Source: CAZCVI01 sp964502145 (GTDB taxonomy: Bacteria > Acidobacteriota > Aminicenantia > UBA2199). Taken from it: a DNA stretch of 29,838 nucleotides. Positions 9,133 through 16,944 of the stretch are shown here, in pieces; the stretch's first letter is position 1, and each line of letters opens with the position of its first letter. The DNA lies in assembly GCA_964502145.1 (NCBI GenBank), contig CAZCVI010000088.1, positions 1-29,838 on the forward strand, in the 5' to 3' direction. The notes beneath the pieces are model-generated. The model made no database searches. It saw nothing but the letters and a program-made list of their open reading frames with translations, and was not told the DNA's origin. The position numbers and the translations under genes are program-made.

Positions 9133-10392
9133 TCATTCGGTAATTCTTACACGTGATTGGTGGGCGAGGGTGAAATGGCCATCAACGAGTACTAGGTCAC
9201 CTTCTTTGATGGTATCACTTTTGATCTCAATCTCTTCATCGTTCTGGTGGCCGATTTCAACATATTCCCAATAGGCAGTTCCAGTAGAACCGTGCAGGTC
9301 TCTGACAATAAAAACTAAGTAACGGCCCTGACGGGGAATGACAGCTTTCTGAGGTACTTTCATAACATTTTCTATCACTTGATGTTCGATATCGATTTCA
9401 GCATGCATACCGGGCAAAAAACGATTATTCTCATTGGCAATTTTCACATAGATATTAATTGTTTTACGGGTGGGATCGATTTCTGGGCTGATGGCTTGCA
9501 AGACACCGTACACTGTTTCTTCGGGGAAAGAATCGAAGCGGACCCTGACTTTGGTGCCCACTTTGAGTTTGCTGACTTCGGCTTCAAGGGCAAAGCCGGT
9601 GAGGTAGATGGTATTCAAGTTAACGATTTTGAAAAGTTCCTGCCCCATGGAGGCTTTTTCACCCTTGCTGATTTTGATCTCGGAGATCACGCCTGGGAAA
9701 GGACTGTAAACAACGGTTCGTTTTAATTCCAACTGGGCGCGAATCAATGAAATGGTAGCAGCAGATAGTCCCTCTTGTGCGCGACGTACAGATTCGCGCA
9801 AATCGCCGGAAATAATCATGGTTTTTTGATACGCCTCGCTGATTTTCTCAAACTGGTCTTGGCGTATCTTGCCTTTTTCGAGATCTTTGAGTGCCTGCAA
9901 ATAATCATTTTTTTTGGTGGCCATGTCTTCTTTATCTTTATCGGTTAACTGGGAACTTTCAACAAGCGAGGTACTCTCGGACATCAGATACTGGGAATGG
10001 CTTCTCAACTTCTCGTTTTCACACCGTTGTACTTCGAGTTGCTTCTCGGTATTATCAACCCTGAGCAGCACCTGTCCATTTCTTACTATCTGACCAATAG
10101 TGACATTGATACTTTCAATAGTTCCGGAAACTTCAGCACGAACGGTTGCTTTTTCCCAGACATCGGCAGAAGCGGAAATATTTAACCGCAAAGGCAGATC
10201 ACCACGTTTTATCGTCAAGGCTTGAACAGGGAGGGCAGCATCGCCTTTGCTCTCTTCTTTGGCACCGGCTTTGACTTGGGCTTTAATTATTTCGGTTTCT
10301 TCTGTTTTAGGTTTCTTGAAAGCTTGATACGCGGCAAATATCAAGCCGGCAACAATCACGATTAATGCAAAAATTTTTAGTGTTTTATTCAT
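9133..10392 (-). CDS. RND adaptor (membrane fusion protein, HlyD/AcrA family)
   Basis: This 419-residue periplasmic adaptor links the two downstream RND permeases to an outer-membrane channel. An N-terminal hydrophobic segment (NKTLKIFALIVIVAGLIFAA) anchors it in the inner membrane. It is followed by a lipoyl half-motif (VRAEVSGTIESINV), a long charged helical hairpin (about 115-225), the second lipoyl half (VYSPFPGVISEIKISKGEKA) and the beta-barrel and membrane-proximal domains (PEIDPTRKTINIYVKI). I start at ATG 10392 because an AGGAG box stands five bases upstream. A GTG six bases earlier is in frame, but it would overlap that box. First gene of the three-gene efflux operon. Confidence 0.9.
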   Translation of the reverse strand: MNKTLKIFALIVIVAGLIFAAYQAFKKPKTEETEIIKAQVKAGAKEESKGDAALPVQALTIKRGDLPLRLNISASADVWEKATVRAEVSGTIESINVTIGQIVRNGQVLLRVDNTEKQLEVQRCENEKLRSHSQYLMSESTSLVESSQLTDKDKEDMATKKNDYLQALKDLEKGKIRQDQFEKISEAYQKTMIISGDLRESVRRAQEGLSAATISLIRAQLELKRTVVYSPFPGVISEIKISKGEKASMGQELFKIVNLNTIYLTGFALEAEVSKLKVGTKVRVRFDSFPEETVYGVLQAISPEIDPTRKTINIYVKIANENNRFLPGMHAEIDIEHQVIENVMKVPQKAVIPRQGRYLVFIVRDLHGSTGTAYWEYVEIGHQNDEEIEIKSDTIKEGDLVLVDGHFTLAHQSRVRITE

Positions 10393-10556
10393 AAGCACTC
10401 CTCTTTGTTTTTTCCAGTCTATTATTTTATTCTATTTTTTCAATTTTGTATAGTAGCAGTATGCTCTTATTAAAAAAGAATATACGGAAAAAAAATAAAA
10501 AGGTTTCACTAAGCCGCATAAAAAAAGGTTTAAGAAGACGGGGGACTTTTAAAAAG

Positions 10557-10585
10557 TTGCGTTTAGATGTGAATTGCAGTAGAAT
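10557..10585 (+). promoter_or_regulatory. Promoter placing the start site at the ATG of the 10594 gene
   Basis: TTGCGT, a 17-nt spacer and TAGAAT end eight bases before ATG 10594. A start about seven bases after the -10 would give a transcript with essentially no leader. No convincing ribosome site precedes this ATG. Confidence 0.5.
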
Positions 10586-10593
10586 AAAAACGG

Positions 10594-11127
10594 ATGGTAA
10601 CGATGAAAAAAAAAGTGTTGATTGTGAGGTCGGTTAGTTTCCAGCAATTGGATCAGAATATGACTGAAATTGTAAACCGGTTTCCGGTTCAGGATTATTC
10701 AATACACTTGTTAACGCATGGTCATGGTATGGAACAAGCGAGGACGTACACGGCAGTTTCAGAGATTCTCGACTATGAAAGCCGTAAGAACTTCAGCTTT
10801 TTTCATCTGCCTGGGCGGTTGAAAAAAAAAGACATAAACTATAGCGGCCCCTATGAAGCAATTATTGTCCCGGTGACGAATAAAACGGGAACGGGATTTC
10901 TAAATGTGCTGGCGATGGCGGGACGGATTCGGTCACACTCCATATATATATGTAACCTGATATCGGAGATGCGGGAGATTTCGAGAAAAGAGATACTGGG
11001 GCAGATGATCAAATCTTTTTTCTTTTCTTTTTTAGCGGTACTTATGGCTGTTCCGTTAGCAGTGACGGCTTTGCCAGTGGTATTGGTTTCATTGGGAAAA
11101 CAAAGAGAGAGCAGCGGGAAAAAGTAA
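10594..11127 (+). CDS. Unrecognised protein with Rossmann-like N-terminus and C-terminal membrane segment
   Basis: This 177-residue protein begins MKKKVLIVRSVSFQQLDQ, and a later stretch reads YEAIIVPVTNKTGTGFLNVL. The alternation of hydrophobic strands resembles the N-terminal half of GT-B glycosyltransferase-like proteins, but no catalytic motif is visible and the protein is far too short to be an enzyme of that class. Residues about 140-168 form a strong hydrophobic segment followed by a basic tail, so it is probably membrane-attached by its C-terminus with the domain in the cytoplasm. Two starts are possible, ATG 10594 and ATG 10603; the promoter geometry favours 10594. It is divergent from the efflux operon and convergent with the TPR gene. 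Function unknown. Confidence 0.7.
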   Translation: MVTMKKKVLIVRSVSFQQLDQNMTEIVNRFPVQDYSIHLLTHGHGMEQARTYTAVSEILDYESRKNFSFFHLPGRLKKKDINYSGPYEAIIVPVTNKTGTGFLNVLAMAGRIRSHSIYICNLISEMREISRKEILGQMIKSFFFSFLAVLMAVPLAVTALPVVLVSLGKQRESSGKK

Positions 11128-11140
11128 GGGATAAAAAAAA

Positions 11141-11165
11141 AGGGGCAGCCAACATGACTGCCCCT
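11141..11165 (-). terminator. Strong intrinsic terminator of the TPR gene
   Basis: AGGGGCAG (11141-11148) pairs with CTGCCCCT (11158-11165) around a nine-base loop. On the minus strand the stem is followed by nine T residues, a textbook rho-independent terminator for the gene ending at 11207. On the plus strand, only a weak T-rich region follows, so stopping of the convergent gene there is less certain. Confidence 0.85.
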
Positions 11166-11206
11166 GGTTCATGATTTATTGTTAAAACGTCTAAATTTTC
11201 AAAAGC

Positions 11207-12409
11207 TTATTTCATACCTAACCGTTTTTTTGCATTATCCACCAATCCATTGAGCTCGGTGGTGATACGTTTACGTTCTGCTTCGAGTTTGGCGCTGTCA
11301 TCGGTGTTTTGAGCGGTGACTTCGGTTCCACCCTGGGAGAGTTTGGCTTTCAACTTTTTTAATTTGTCTTTTTCGAATTGGGGGGGATCGATATCCTGGC
11401 TTTCGTAGTTTTTGTACAGATATCGTTCAAAGGTTCGTATCTCTTTGTTCAGACGCTTGATTTCGCCTTCGTTTTTCTGGGTGGAGGATTGTTTGCCACG
11501 CAGAGTCTTGTTATAATCTTCGATTTTTTTATTGAACCCGTATTTTTCGAAGATTTGGTATTCGGCTCTACCATAAGCGGCTTTGCTGTTGGATGAGTTG
11601 CCTTCTTTGGTATACAATAAACTGGCTTCGATGTAATAGTCAATGGATTTATCAATCAGCGCTTTGTTCCTTTTGGCCATGGTGGCATAAATCTCAGCGA
11701 CACGATTGCCATAGGTGGCTTTTTTGTCTTTGGAGTATAAACCCTCGAATTCTTTTAAGGCAACATCAATCTTGTCGGCTTTGAGGAGCGAATTGGCGTA
11801 GGTCTTGTAAACCTCCTCGTTGGCTTTATCGGCAGCACCGAGAGTGCGATAATAATTAATGGCCTCATTGTACTCGGCATTGGCGTAAAAAAACTTGATT
11901 TTTTGTTCGGGGGACATGGTCTTGGGTGGGGGACCGGAAAGTTTGCCTCTTAAACTCTTGGCTTCATCCTCAACATCGCTCAATTGTTTGGCCTGGGCAA
12001 AATCAATGGCTTTGTTGGCCATGGCCAATGCCTTTTCAGTATTGAAAATGGCGGTGCCTTTAACGCCGAGACAATTGGCGATGATCAAGTAAAGTCTTCC
12101 TTCTTCACCTGCTCCGGGGGCGCCGATTTTTAAGGTCTGGTTGCCGTAATTCACGGCTTCGGCATAGTTCTTGGTCTCAAAGTATCCGACGGTCAATTGG
12201 TAATACGCGAGTTTGGTCCATTTCTGCTTGGTATCGGGAAACTTTTTAACATACTCGTTCAACGCACTAATTTTGGCTGCACCGGATTTGGTGGCGGCGG
12301 CGATGTATTCTTGAGCTCTGGCAATTTCCAAGTCTGCATCAGCCTGGGCGGATAAAAACGGGACAGCTATAAATAGTGTAACCAATATTACATAGATAAG
12401 TTTCTTCAT
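11207..12409 (-). CDS. Secreted TPR-repeat protein
   Basis: This 400-residue protein has a clear Sec signal peptide (MKKLIYVILVTLFIAVPFLS, then AQADAD), so it acts in the periplasm or on the envelope. The body is a series of helix pairs of TPR type (for example AYYQLTVGYFETKNYAEAVN and FFYANAEYNEAINYYRTLGA), indicating a protein-binding scaffold. The last about 120 residues are highly charged helix (KTLRGKQSSTQKNEGEIKRL and onward), probably coiled coil. No catalytic motif is seen. The start is set by AGGAG six bases before ATG 12409. It has its own promoter, divergent from the uvrA-like gene, and ends at a strong terminator. Partner unknown. Confidence 0.8.
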   Translation of the reverse strand: MKKLIYVILVTLFIAVPFLSAQADADLEIARAQEYIAAATKSGAAKISALNEYVKKFPDTKQKWTKLAYYQLTVGYFETKNYAEAVNYGNQTLKIGAPGAGEEGRLYLIIANCLGVKGTAIFNTEKALAMANKAIDFAQAKQLSDVEDEAKSLRGKLSGPPPKTMSPEQKIKFFYANAEYNEAINYYRTLGAADKANEEVYKTYANSLLKADKIDVALKEFEGLYSKDKKATYGNRVAEIYATMAKRNKALIDKSIDYYIEASLLYTKEGNSSNSKAAYGRAEYQIFEKYGFNKKIEDYNKTLRGKQSSTQKNEGEIKRLNKEIRTFERYLYKNYESQDIDPPQFEKDKLKKLKAKLSQGGTEVTAQNTDDSAKLEAERKRITTELNGLVDNAKKRLGMK

Positions 12410-12450
12410 GATCTTCTCCTTTTATTGGTTTATGGTATCTATGAACTTTA

Positions 12451-12479
12451 ATTTTACAAAACTTACGAGTAGTTTTCAA
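12451..12479 (-). promoter_or_regulatory. Promoter of the TPR gene
   Basis: Read on the minus strand: TTGAAA, 17-nt spacer, TAAAAT. It gives a leader of about 35 nt with an AGGAG ribosome site before ATG 12409. It stands back to back with the uvrA-like promoter. Confidence 0.6.
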
Positions 12480-12533
12480 GCCCCCAAGGGTTTTATTAAT
12501 TTAATTTCCTGTAATTTCCTGTATTTTGCTCTA

Positions 12534-12562
12534 TTGGCAAAGTGCAAGGGGTGTGGTAAAAT
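12534..12562 (+). promoter_or_regulatory. Promoter of the uvrA-like gene, start site at the ATG
   Basis: TTGGCA, a 17-nt spacer and TAAAAT end seven bases before ATG 12570, so transcription should begin on or next to the start codon. There is no purine-rich ribosome site between the -10 and the ATG. No LexA-type palindrome is obvious here. Confidence 0.6.
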
Positions 12563-12569
12563 AGTGATC

Positions 12570-15053
12570 ATGCAGGAAATCGAGATTATCGGCGCACGAA
12601 AACATAATTTAAAAAATATTTTTCTAAAAATCCCGAAAAAGCAATTGATCACGATCACGGGTATATCGGGATCGGGAAAATCAACGCTGGCTTACGATAC
12701 TATTTTCCAGGAAGGTCAGCGCAAGTACCTGGAATCGCTGAGCATTTATGCGCGACAGTTTCTCAAATCACTTGAAAAGCCAGAGGTGCAAGCGATTAAG
12801 GGGATTTCTCCAACGATTTCTATTGACCAGAAGCACTCTTCTTATTATTATAATTCGACGGTGGGTACGATCTCAGAGGTGAGTCAATATCTGCGCTTGC
12901 TTTTGGCCCGAAGAGGGGAAGCACATTGCCCGCGCTGCGGGAAAGAGATTCGTAATTTCTCGACAACGGGGATCAGGGACACGATTTTTACGACTTTCGG
13001 GCAAAAATTGGTGTACATTCTGGCGCCGGTAGTGAAAAACCGGAAAGGAACTCATAAGGCACTGCTGGAAAAATATCAGAAACGGGGTTTCCTGAAAGCG
13101 AAAATTGATGGGGAGATGGTTTATCTGGAAAATTTAGGGGAATTACGGGCGACAGTGGCCCATGATATCGCGATCCAGGTGGATGCGTTAAAAATAAAGG
13201 AAGAAAACCGCGAACGAGTGTTGGATAGTCTGGCATTGGCGTCGTTTGAAAGCAATGGCGAAATTATTATAGTACGGGATGAGGAAAGTTTTTTCTTCTC
13301 CAATAAATTATATTGCGGGGATTGTTTGATTTCTATCCGGGATCCGCAACCGGCGACGTTTTCTTTGAATTCACCGCTGGGGGTTTGTGTACTCTGCGCG
13401 GGGCGGGGTAGTAATGAGGCCGGGGGTGCAATCTGCACGGGGTGTGGAGGTAGCGGCTTTAATGAACAGGCACTGTCTTTTTATTTCCGGGGAAAAAATA
13501 TCTTTGAACTGGGGGAAATGGAAATTGAAAACTTGTTGGTGTTCTTCAAACAGGTGGTATTGGAAGGGGATGAAGCAAAAATCCTGGCACCTATTTTCCC
13601 GCAAATCCTACAGCGGCTAGAATCGTTTGTGCAATTGAAATTGGGCTACATGACTCTGAATCGGAAGCTGAACACGCTGTCAGGTGGAGAGCTACAACGC
13701 ACGCGACTGGTTTCGCAGATTGGCTTCAGTTTGAGTGGGATTATTTATATCTTAGATGAACCGTCGATTGGCATGCATATGACGGAACAACAACACTTAC
13801 TTGATATTTTAAAGGGTTTGAAAGAAAAAGATAACACGATTATCCTGGTGGAACACGATGAAGAGACAATTAAAGCCTCGGACTTTATCGTGGACATGGG
13901 ACCGGGTGCGGGAGAAAGGGGCGGATATGTCACGTATTGTGGTTGGTATAAAGATTTTGAACAGGCACAAGGTTCTTTGACCGCGGATTATATTTTTAAA
14001 CGGCGAAACATAGGGGCGGAGAAAAACTACAGGTTTAATCCAGGAGAACATGGCTTCGTGGAAGTGTCGGATATATGGCTCAATAATATTCATGGCGTGA
14101 ATTTAAAGATTCCATTGCGGGGCTTGACTGTGGTCACGGGAGTTTCCGGTTCGGGGAAGAGCTCGCTATTGATTGATGCCTTTTATCCGCTGGTAAAGGA
14201 GGCGATAGAGGGGAAAACGGTACACAATAACCGGGTGAGAGGCATAAACGAGACAGTAGGGATTAAAATGGTGACGCAGACCGCTATTGGGAAGAATGCA
14301 CGTTCTTGTCCGGCGACTTATATTGATATTATGCCTTATATCCGGGAATTGTTCGCGGGGTTAACAGAATCAAAAATGCGCGGGTATGGACCGGGGCGGT
14401 TCGGGTTTAATACGGGGGGGGGACGTTGCGAAGCGTGCAAGGGGATGGGGTATAAAAAATTGGCCATGAGTTTTTTACCGGAATTGGAAGTGCCCTGCCC
14501 GGTGTGCGACGGGAAACGGTATAACTCGGAAACACTGGGGGTGAAATACAACGGGTTATCAATCGCAGACGTGTTGGAACTGACAGCCGAAAGCGCTTAC
14601 GATCTGTTCGGTGCCATCCCACATCTGGCGAAAAAAATAAAAATCTTGCTGGCTGTGGGTCTGGGGTATTTAAAATTGGGCCAGTCCTCGGTGACTCTGT
14701 CAGGTGGGGAATCGCAACGCATTAAATTGACCAAGGAGTTGTCCCGCATTTCTACGAAACCAACTATTTACCTGATGGATGAACCCACTATCGGTCTTCA
14801 TTTTGATGATATCCGCCAGTTATTGGATGTATTTCACGGGTTAATAACACGGGGGAACACGGTGGTGGTGATCGAACATAATATGGAGATTATAAAAAAC
14901 GCGGATTATATCATTGATATGGGACCGGGAGGGGGCAGACATGGCGGAAAAATTCTTTATGAGGGAGAACTGGCGGGACTGGAGAATATCCGGGATTCGG
15001 CGACGGGAAACTATTTAAAAATGAATGGGAAGAGGGCAAACGAGCTGGAATAA
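12570..15053 (+). CDS. uvrA: UvrA excinuclease ATPase, compact form without insertion domain
   Basis: An 827-residue UvrA (usual length about 940), the ATPase that finds DNA lesions and loads UvrB in nucleotide excision repair. Both ABC modules are complete: Walker A GISGSGKS (31-38) and GVSGSGKS (524-531), signatures LSGGE (370, 710), Walker B YILDEPS (393-399) and YLMDEPT (734-740). Zinc cysteines are seen at 120/123, 249/252 with 273/276, and 620/623 with 643/646. The UvrB-binding domain (about 130-245) is present, ending before the 249 zinc pair. Between Cys276 and the next pair, Cys289/Cys292, only 12 residues remain where E. coli UvrA has roughly 110, so the DNA-contacting insertion domain is absent. 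I use ATG 12570 because similarity starts there (EIIGARKHNLKN); the longer frame upstream reads as non-coding. GTG 12564 is an alternative. uvrB and uvrC are not in the window. Confidence 0.93.
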   Translation: MQEIEIIGARKHNLKNIFLKIPKKQLITITGISGSGKSTLAYDTIFQEGQRKYLESLSIYARQFLKSLEKPEVQAIKGISPTISIDQKHSSYYYNSTVGTISEVSQYLRLLLARRGEAHCPRCGKEIRNFSTTGIRDTIFTTFGQKLVYILAPVVKNRKGTHKALLEKYQKRGFLKAKIDGEMVYLENLGELRATVAHDIAIQVDALKIKEENRERVLDSLALASFESNGEIIIVRDEESFFFSNKLYCGDCLISIRDPQPATFSLNSPLGVCVLCAGRGSNEAGGAICTGCGGSGFNEQALSFYFRGKNIFELGEMEIENLLVFFKQVVLEGDEAKILAPIFPQILQRLESFVQLKLGYMTLNRKLNTLSGGELQRTRLVSQIGFSLSGIIYILDEPSIGMHMTEQQHLLDILKGLKEKDNTIILVEHDEETIKASDFIVDMGPGAGERGGYVTYCGWYKDFEQAQGSLTADYIFKRRNIGAEKNYRFNPGEHGFVEVSDIWLNNIHGVNLKIPLRGLTVVTGVSGSGKSSLLIDAFYPLVKEAIEGKTVHNNRVRGINETVGIKMVTQTAIGKNARSCPATYIDIMPYIRELFAGLTESKMRGYGPGRFGFNTGGGRCEACKGMGYKKLAMSFLPELEVPCPVCDGKRYNSETLGVKYNGLSIADVLELTAESAYDLFGAIPHLAKKIKILLAVGLGYLKLGQSSVTLSGGESQRIKLTKELSRISTKPTIYLMDEPTIGLHFDDIRQLLDVFHGLITRGNTVVVIEHNMEIIKNADYIIDMGPGGGRHGGKILYEGELAGLENIRDSATGNYLKMNGKRANELE

Positions 15054-15084
15054 AAAAAAAAGCAGCTCACTTTGAAATAATTTT

Positions 15085-15113
15085 TTGTATTTTACGAAAA
15101 AAAATGGTAAACT
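15085..15113 (+). promoter_or_regulatory. Candidate promoter of the holB-ricT-porV operon
   Basis: TTGTAT, 17-nt spacer, TAAACT, about 70 bases before the holB start. A second -10-like TATAAT at 15158-15163 has no fitting -35. No terminator hairpin separates uvrA from this region, so read-through is also possible. Confidence 0.3.
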
Positions 15114-15180
15114 ACTGTATTGATAAATTGCGTTAGAGCGTCAGTTGAATAGTCGGTTATAATAAAGAGGAGTACTCATT

Positions 15181-16185
15181 TTGGGATTTGACGAACTGTT
15201 CGGGAATCAGCGGATATGCACCATTCTTTCCAGTTTTGTAAAAAATAATATTATCCCTACCAGCATGATATTTAATGGTCCGGGCTCGGCCAACATGTTA
15301 AGTTTTGCCAACGCCTTCGCCAAGGGGATCAATTGTCTGAACCTGGATAAAAACGGTGATTTTTGCGGTGCATGCGCGCACTGCACGGAAATTGATAAAG
15401 GGATATTTGTGGATTTACAAATCTTGGCACCGGATGGGCAATTTTATAAAAAAGAACAGGTGACACTTCTGGTGGAAGAGAACTCCAAAAAACCGATGAA
15501 AGGGAAACGGAAGATAAATATCCTGACAGATGCGGACCAAATGAATGCAAATTCGGCAAATGCATTTCTGAAGGTACTGGAAGAACCGGCACCACTAAAT
15601 GTGTTTATCTTGTTGACAGAAAATATGAATGCTTTGCTCTCAACGATCAAATCACGGTGCCAGATACTGCGGTTTTCGCCCCTGTCACGTGGAGAGATTA
15701 AGACTTATTTGATGGAAAGAAGAGGATACGATGCGGAGAAAGCCAATTTGGTATCCTATTTGGGCCAGAGCAATATGGAAAGTCTCATGGATGTCGATTT
15801 TGACCAATTCATGGAACGACGGGTGAAAGGGCTGACCATACTGACCAGTTTATTGACGCAACGGGGCATGGAAACAATACTTCTTGAACTGCTTAATCTG
15901 AGTCGAAGCCGGGAAAAGTTTCTGGATTATTTTGAGAAGCTGGTGAACCTGCTCTCCTTGTTTTTACGTGATCTGATGATTCTGCAAATCCAGGATAACA
16001 GCAATTATATCATCAATATTGATTACAAAGAGAAATTGATGCAATTGCGGGGTTATATCACGGTGGATAGAGTCTTGGCGCTGATCAGGAAGATGGAATT
16101 CCTATTACGGGATATCAAACGCAATCTGAATACCAAGGTATTAATCATGGAGTTTATAAAAAGTTATACGGATGAAGGACAATAA
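15181..16185 (+). CDS. holB: DNA polymerase III delta' subunit
   Basis: A 334-residue clamp-loader subunit of the replicative polymerase. The N-terminal AAA+ fold has a degenerate P-loop (NGPGSANML, about 32-40) without the Lys-Thr pair, as expected for delta' and unlike the ATP-binding DnaX. Zinc cysteines appear at 52, 62, 65 and 68 (FCGACAHC). The hallmark SRC motif is at 158-160 (STIKSRCQ), after NAFLKVLEEP. The start is TTG 15181, supported by GAGGAG eight bases upstream; no nearby ATG fits the domain start (GFDELFGNQ). Adjacency to ricT repeats the holB-yaaT order of many bacteria, including Bacillus, which supports the call. DnaX is not in the window. Confidence 0.9.
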   Translation: MGFDELFGNQRICTILSSFVKNNIIPTSMIFNGPGSANMLSFANAFAKGINCLNLDKNGDFCGACAHCTEIDKGIFVDLQILAPDGQFYKKEQVTLLVEENSKKPMKGKRKINILTDADQMNANSANAFLKVLEEPAPLNVFILLTENMNALLSTIKSRCQILRFSPLSRGEIKTYLMERRGYDAEKANLVSYLGQSNMESLMDVDFDQFMERRVKGLTILTSLLTQRGMETILLELLNLSRSREKFLDYFEKLVNLLSLFLRDLMILQIQDNSNYIINIDYKEKLMQLRGYITVDRVLALIRKMEFLLRDIKRNLNTKVLIMEFIKSYTDEGQ

Positions 16186-16222
16186 TGTGTTGGATAATTA
16201 GGTATTATAAAGAGGAATAAGC

Positions 16223-16942
16223 ATGTACAGGGTAATTACAGTTAAAATAGAAGATAGAAATGACATTCTTCATTTCAAGACGAAAGAGTGTGATATTCAG
16301 CCAAGTGACAGCGTGATCATTGAATCCATGCTGGGCGAAGAAATGGGCCGGGTGGTGAAATCCTACGGGGAAGTGTTTAATGAGATCAAAAATATCTGCT
16401 GCATCCCTGAAATCCTCAGAAAAGCGAATGAAAAAGATGTGGATAGTTTCGGAAAAAAAACCACGGATGAGAAACGGGCCTATGATTTTTGCTTGAAACG
16501 GATCAAAGATCGTGAGATTCCTATTAAATTGATCAAGGTCTCTTTTTTCACTTCCGAGCGCAAAGCCATCTTTTATTTCTCCTCCGAAGGACGGATTGAT
16601 TTTCGCGATCTGGTGAAAGACCTGGCTAAAAAATTCAAGATGCGTATTGAGATGCGTCAAATCGGTATCCGCGATGAAGCAAAAATGATCGGTGGACTGG
16701 GTGTCTGTGGTCGCCAACTCTGCTGCAAAACCTTTCTGAATAGCATTGAACCAATCACATTGCAAATGGCGAAACATCAGAACTTAAACATGAACCCGGT
16801 TAAAATCTCGGGCCAATGCGGACGTTTAATGTGCTGTCTCTCTTATGAAGAAGATTGCGGCGGCAGAATTTTTATCGAAGATCAGGATGAATTGGTGGGT
16901 TATAACGAGGAAGAAGATATCGAGGATTTTGACGGGGTTTAA
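16223..16942 (+). CDS. ricT: PSP1-domain protein RicT/YaaT
   Basis: This 239-residue protein is of the PSP1 family. In Bacillus, RicT forms an iron-sulfur complex with RicA and RicF that affects RNase Y-dependent RNA maturation; whether those partners exist here is unknown. The conserved cysteines are present: VCGRQLCC (Cys162, 167, 168) and QCGRLMCC (Cys199, 204, 205), embedded in the usual GGLGVCGRQLCC and KISGQCGRLMCCLSYE contexts. The C-terminus is strongly acidic (EEEDIEDFDG). It follows holB by 37 bp, with a GAGGAA box before ATG 16223, and is followed by the next gene after only 2 bp, so all three are probably co-transcribed. Confidence 0.92.
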   Translation: MYRVITVKIEDRNDILHFKTKECDIQPSDSVIIESMLGEEMGRVVKSYGEVFNEIKNICCIPEILRKANEKDVDSFGKKTTDEKRAYDFCLKRIKDREIPIKLIKVSFFTSERKAIFYFSSEGRIDFRDLVKDLAKKFKMRIEMRQIGIRDEAKMIGGLGVCGRQLCCKTFLNSIEPITLQMAKHQNLNMNPVKISGQCGRLMCCLSYEEDCGGRIFIEDQDELVGYNEEEDIEDFDGV

Positions 16943-16944
16943 AA

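Noticed and set aside
10446..10637. Lys/Arg-rich 63-codon frame upstream of the 10594 gene
   Set aside because: It lies in A-rich promoter DNA, overlaps the start of the real gene in another frame and has no ribosome site.
12408..12569. Extended N-terminus of UvrA
   Set aside because: The 54 extra codons have a hydrophobic, non-conserved character and overlap both divergent promoters; UvrA similarity starts at 12570.
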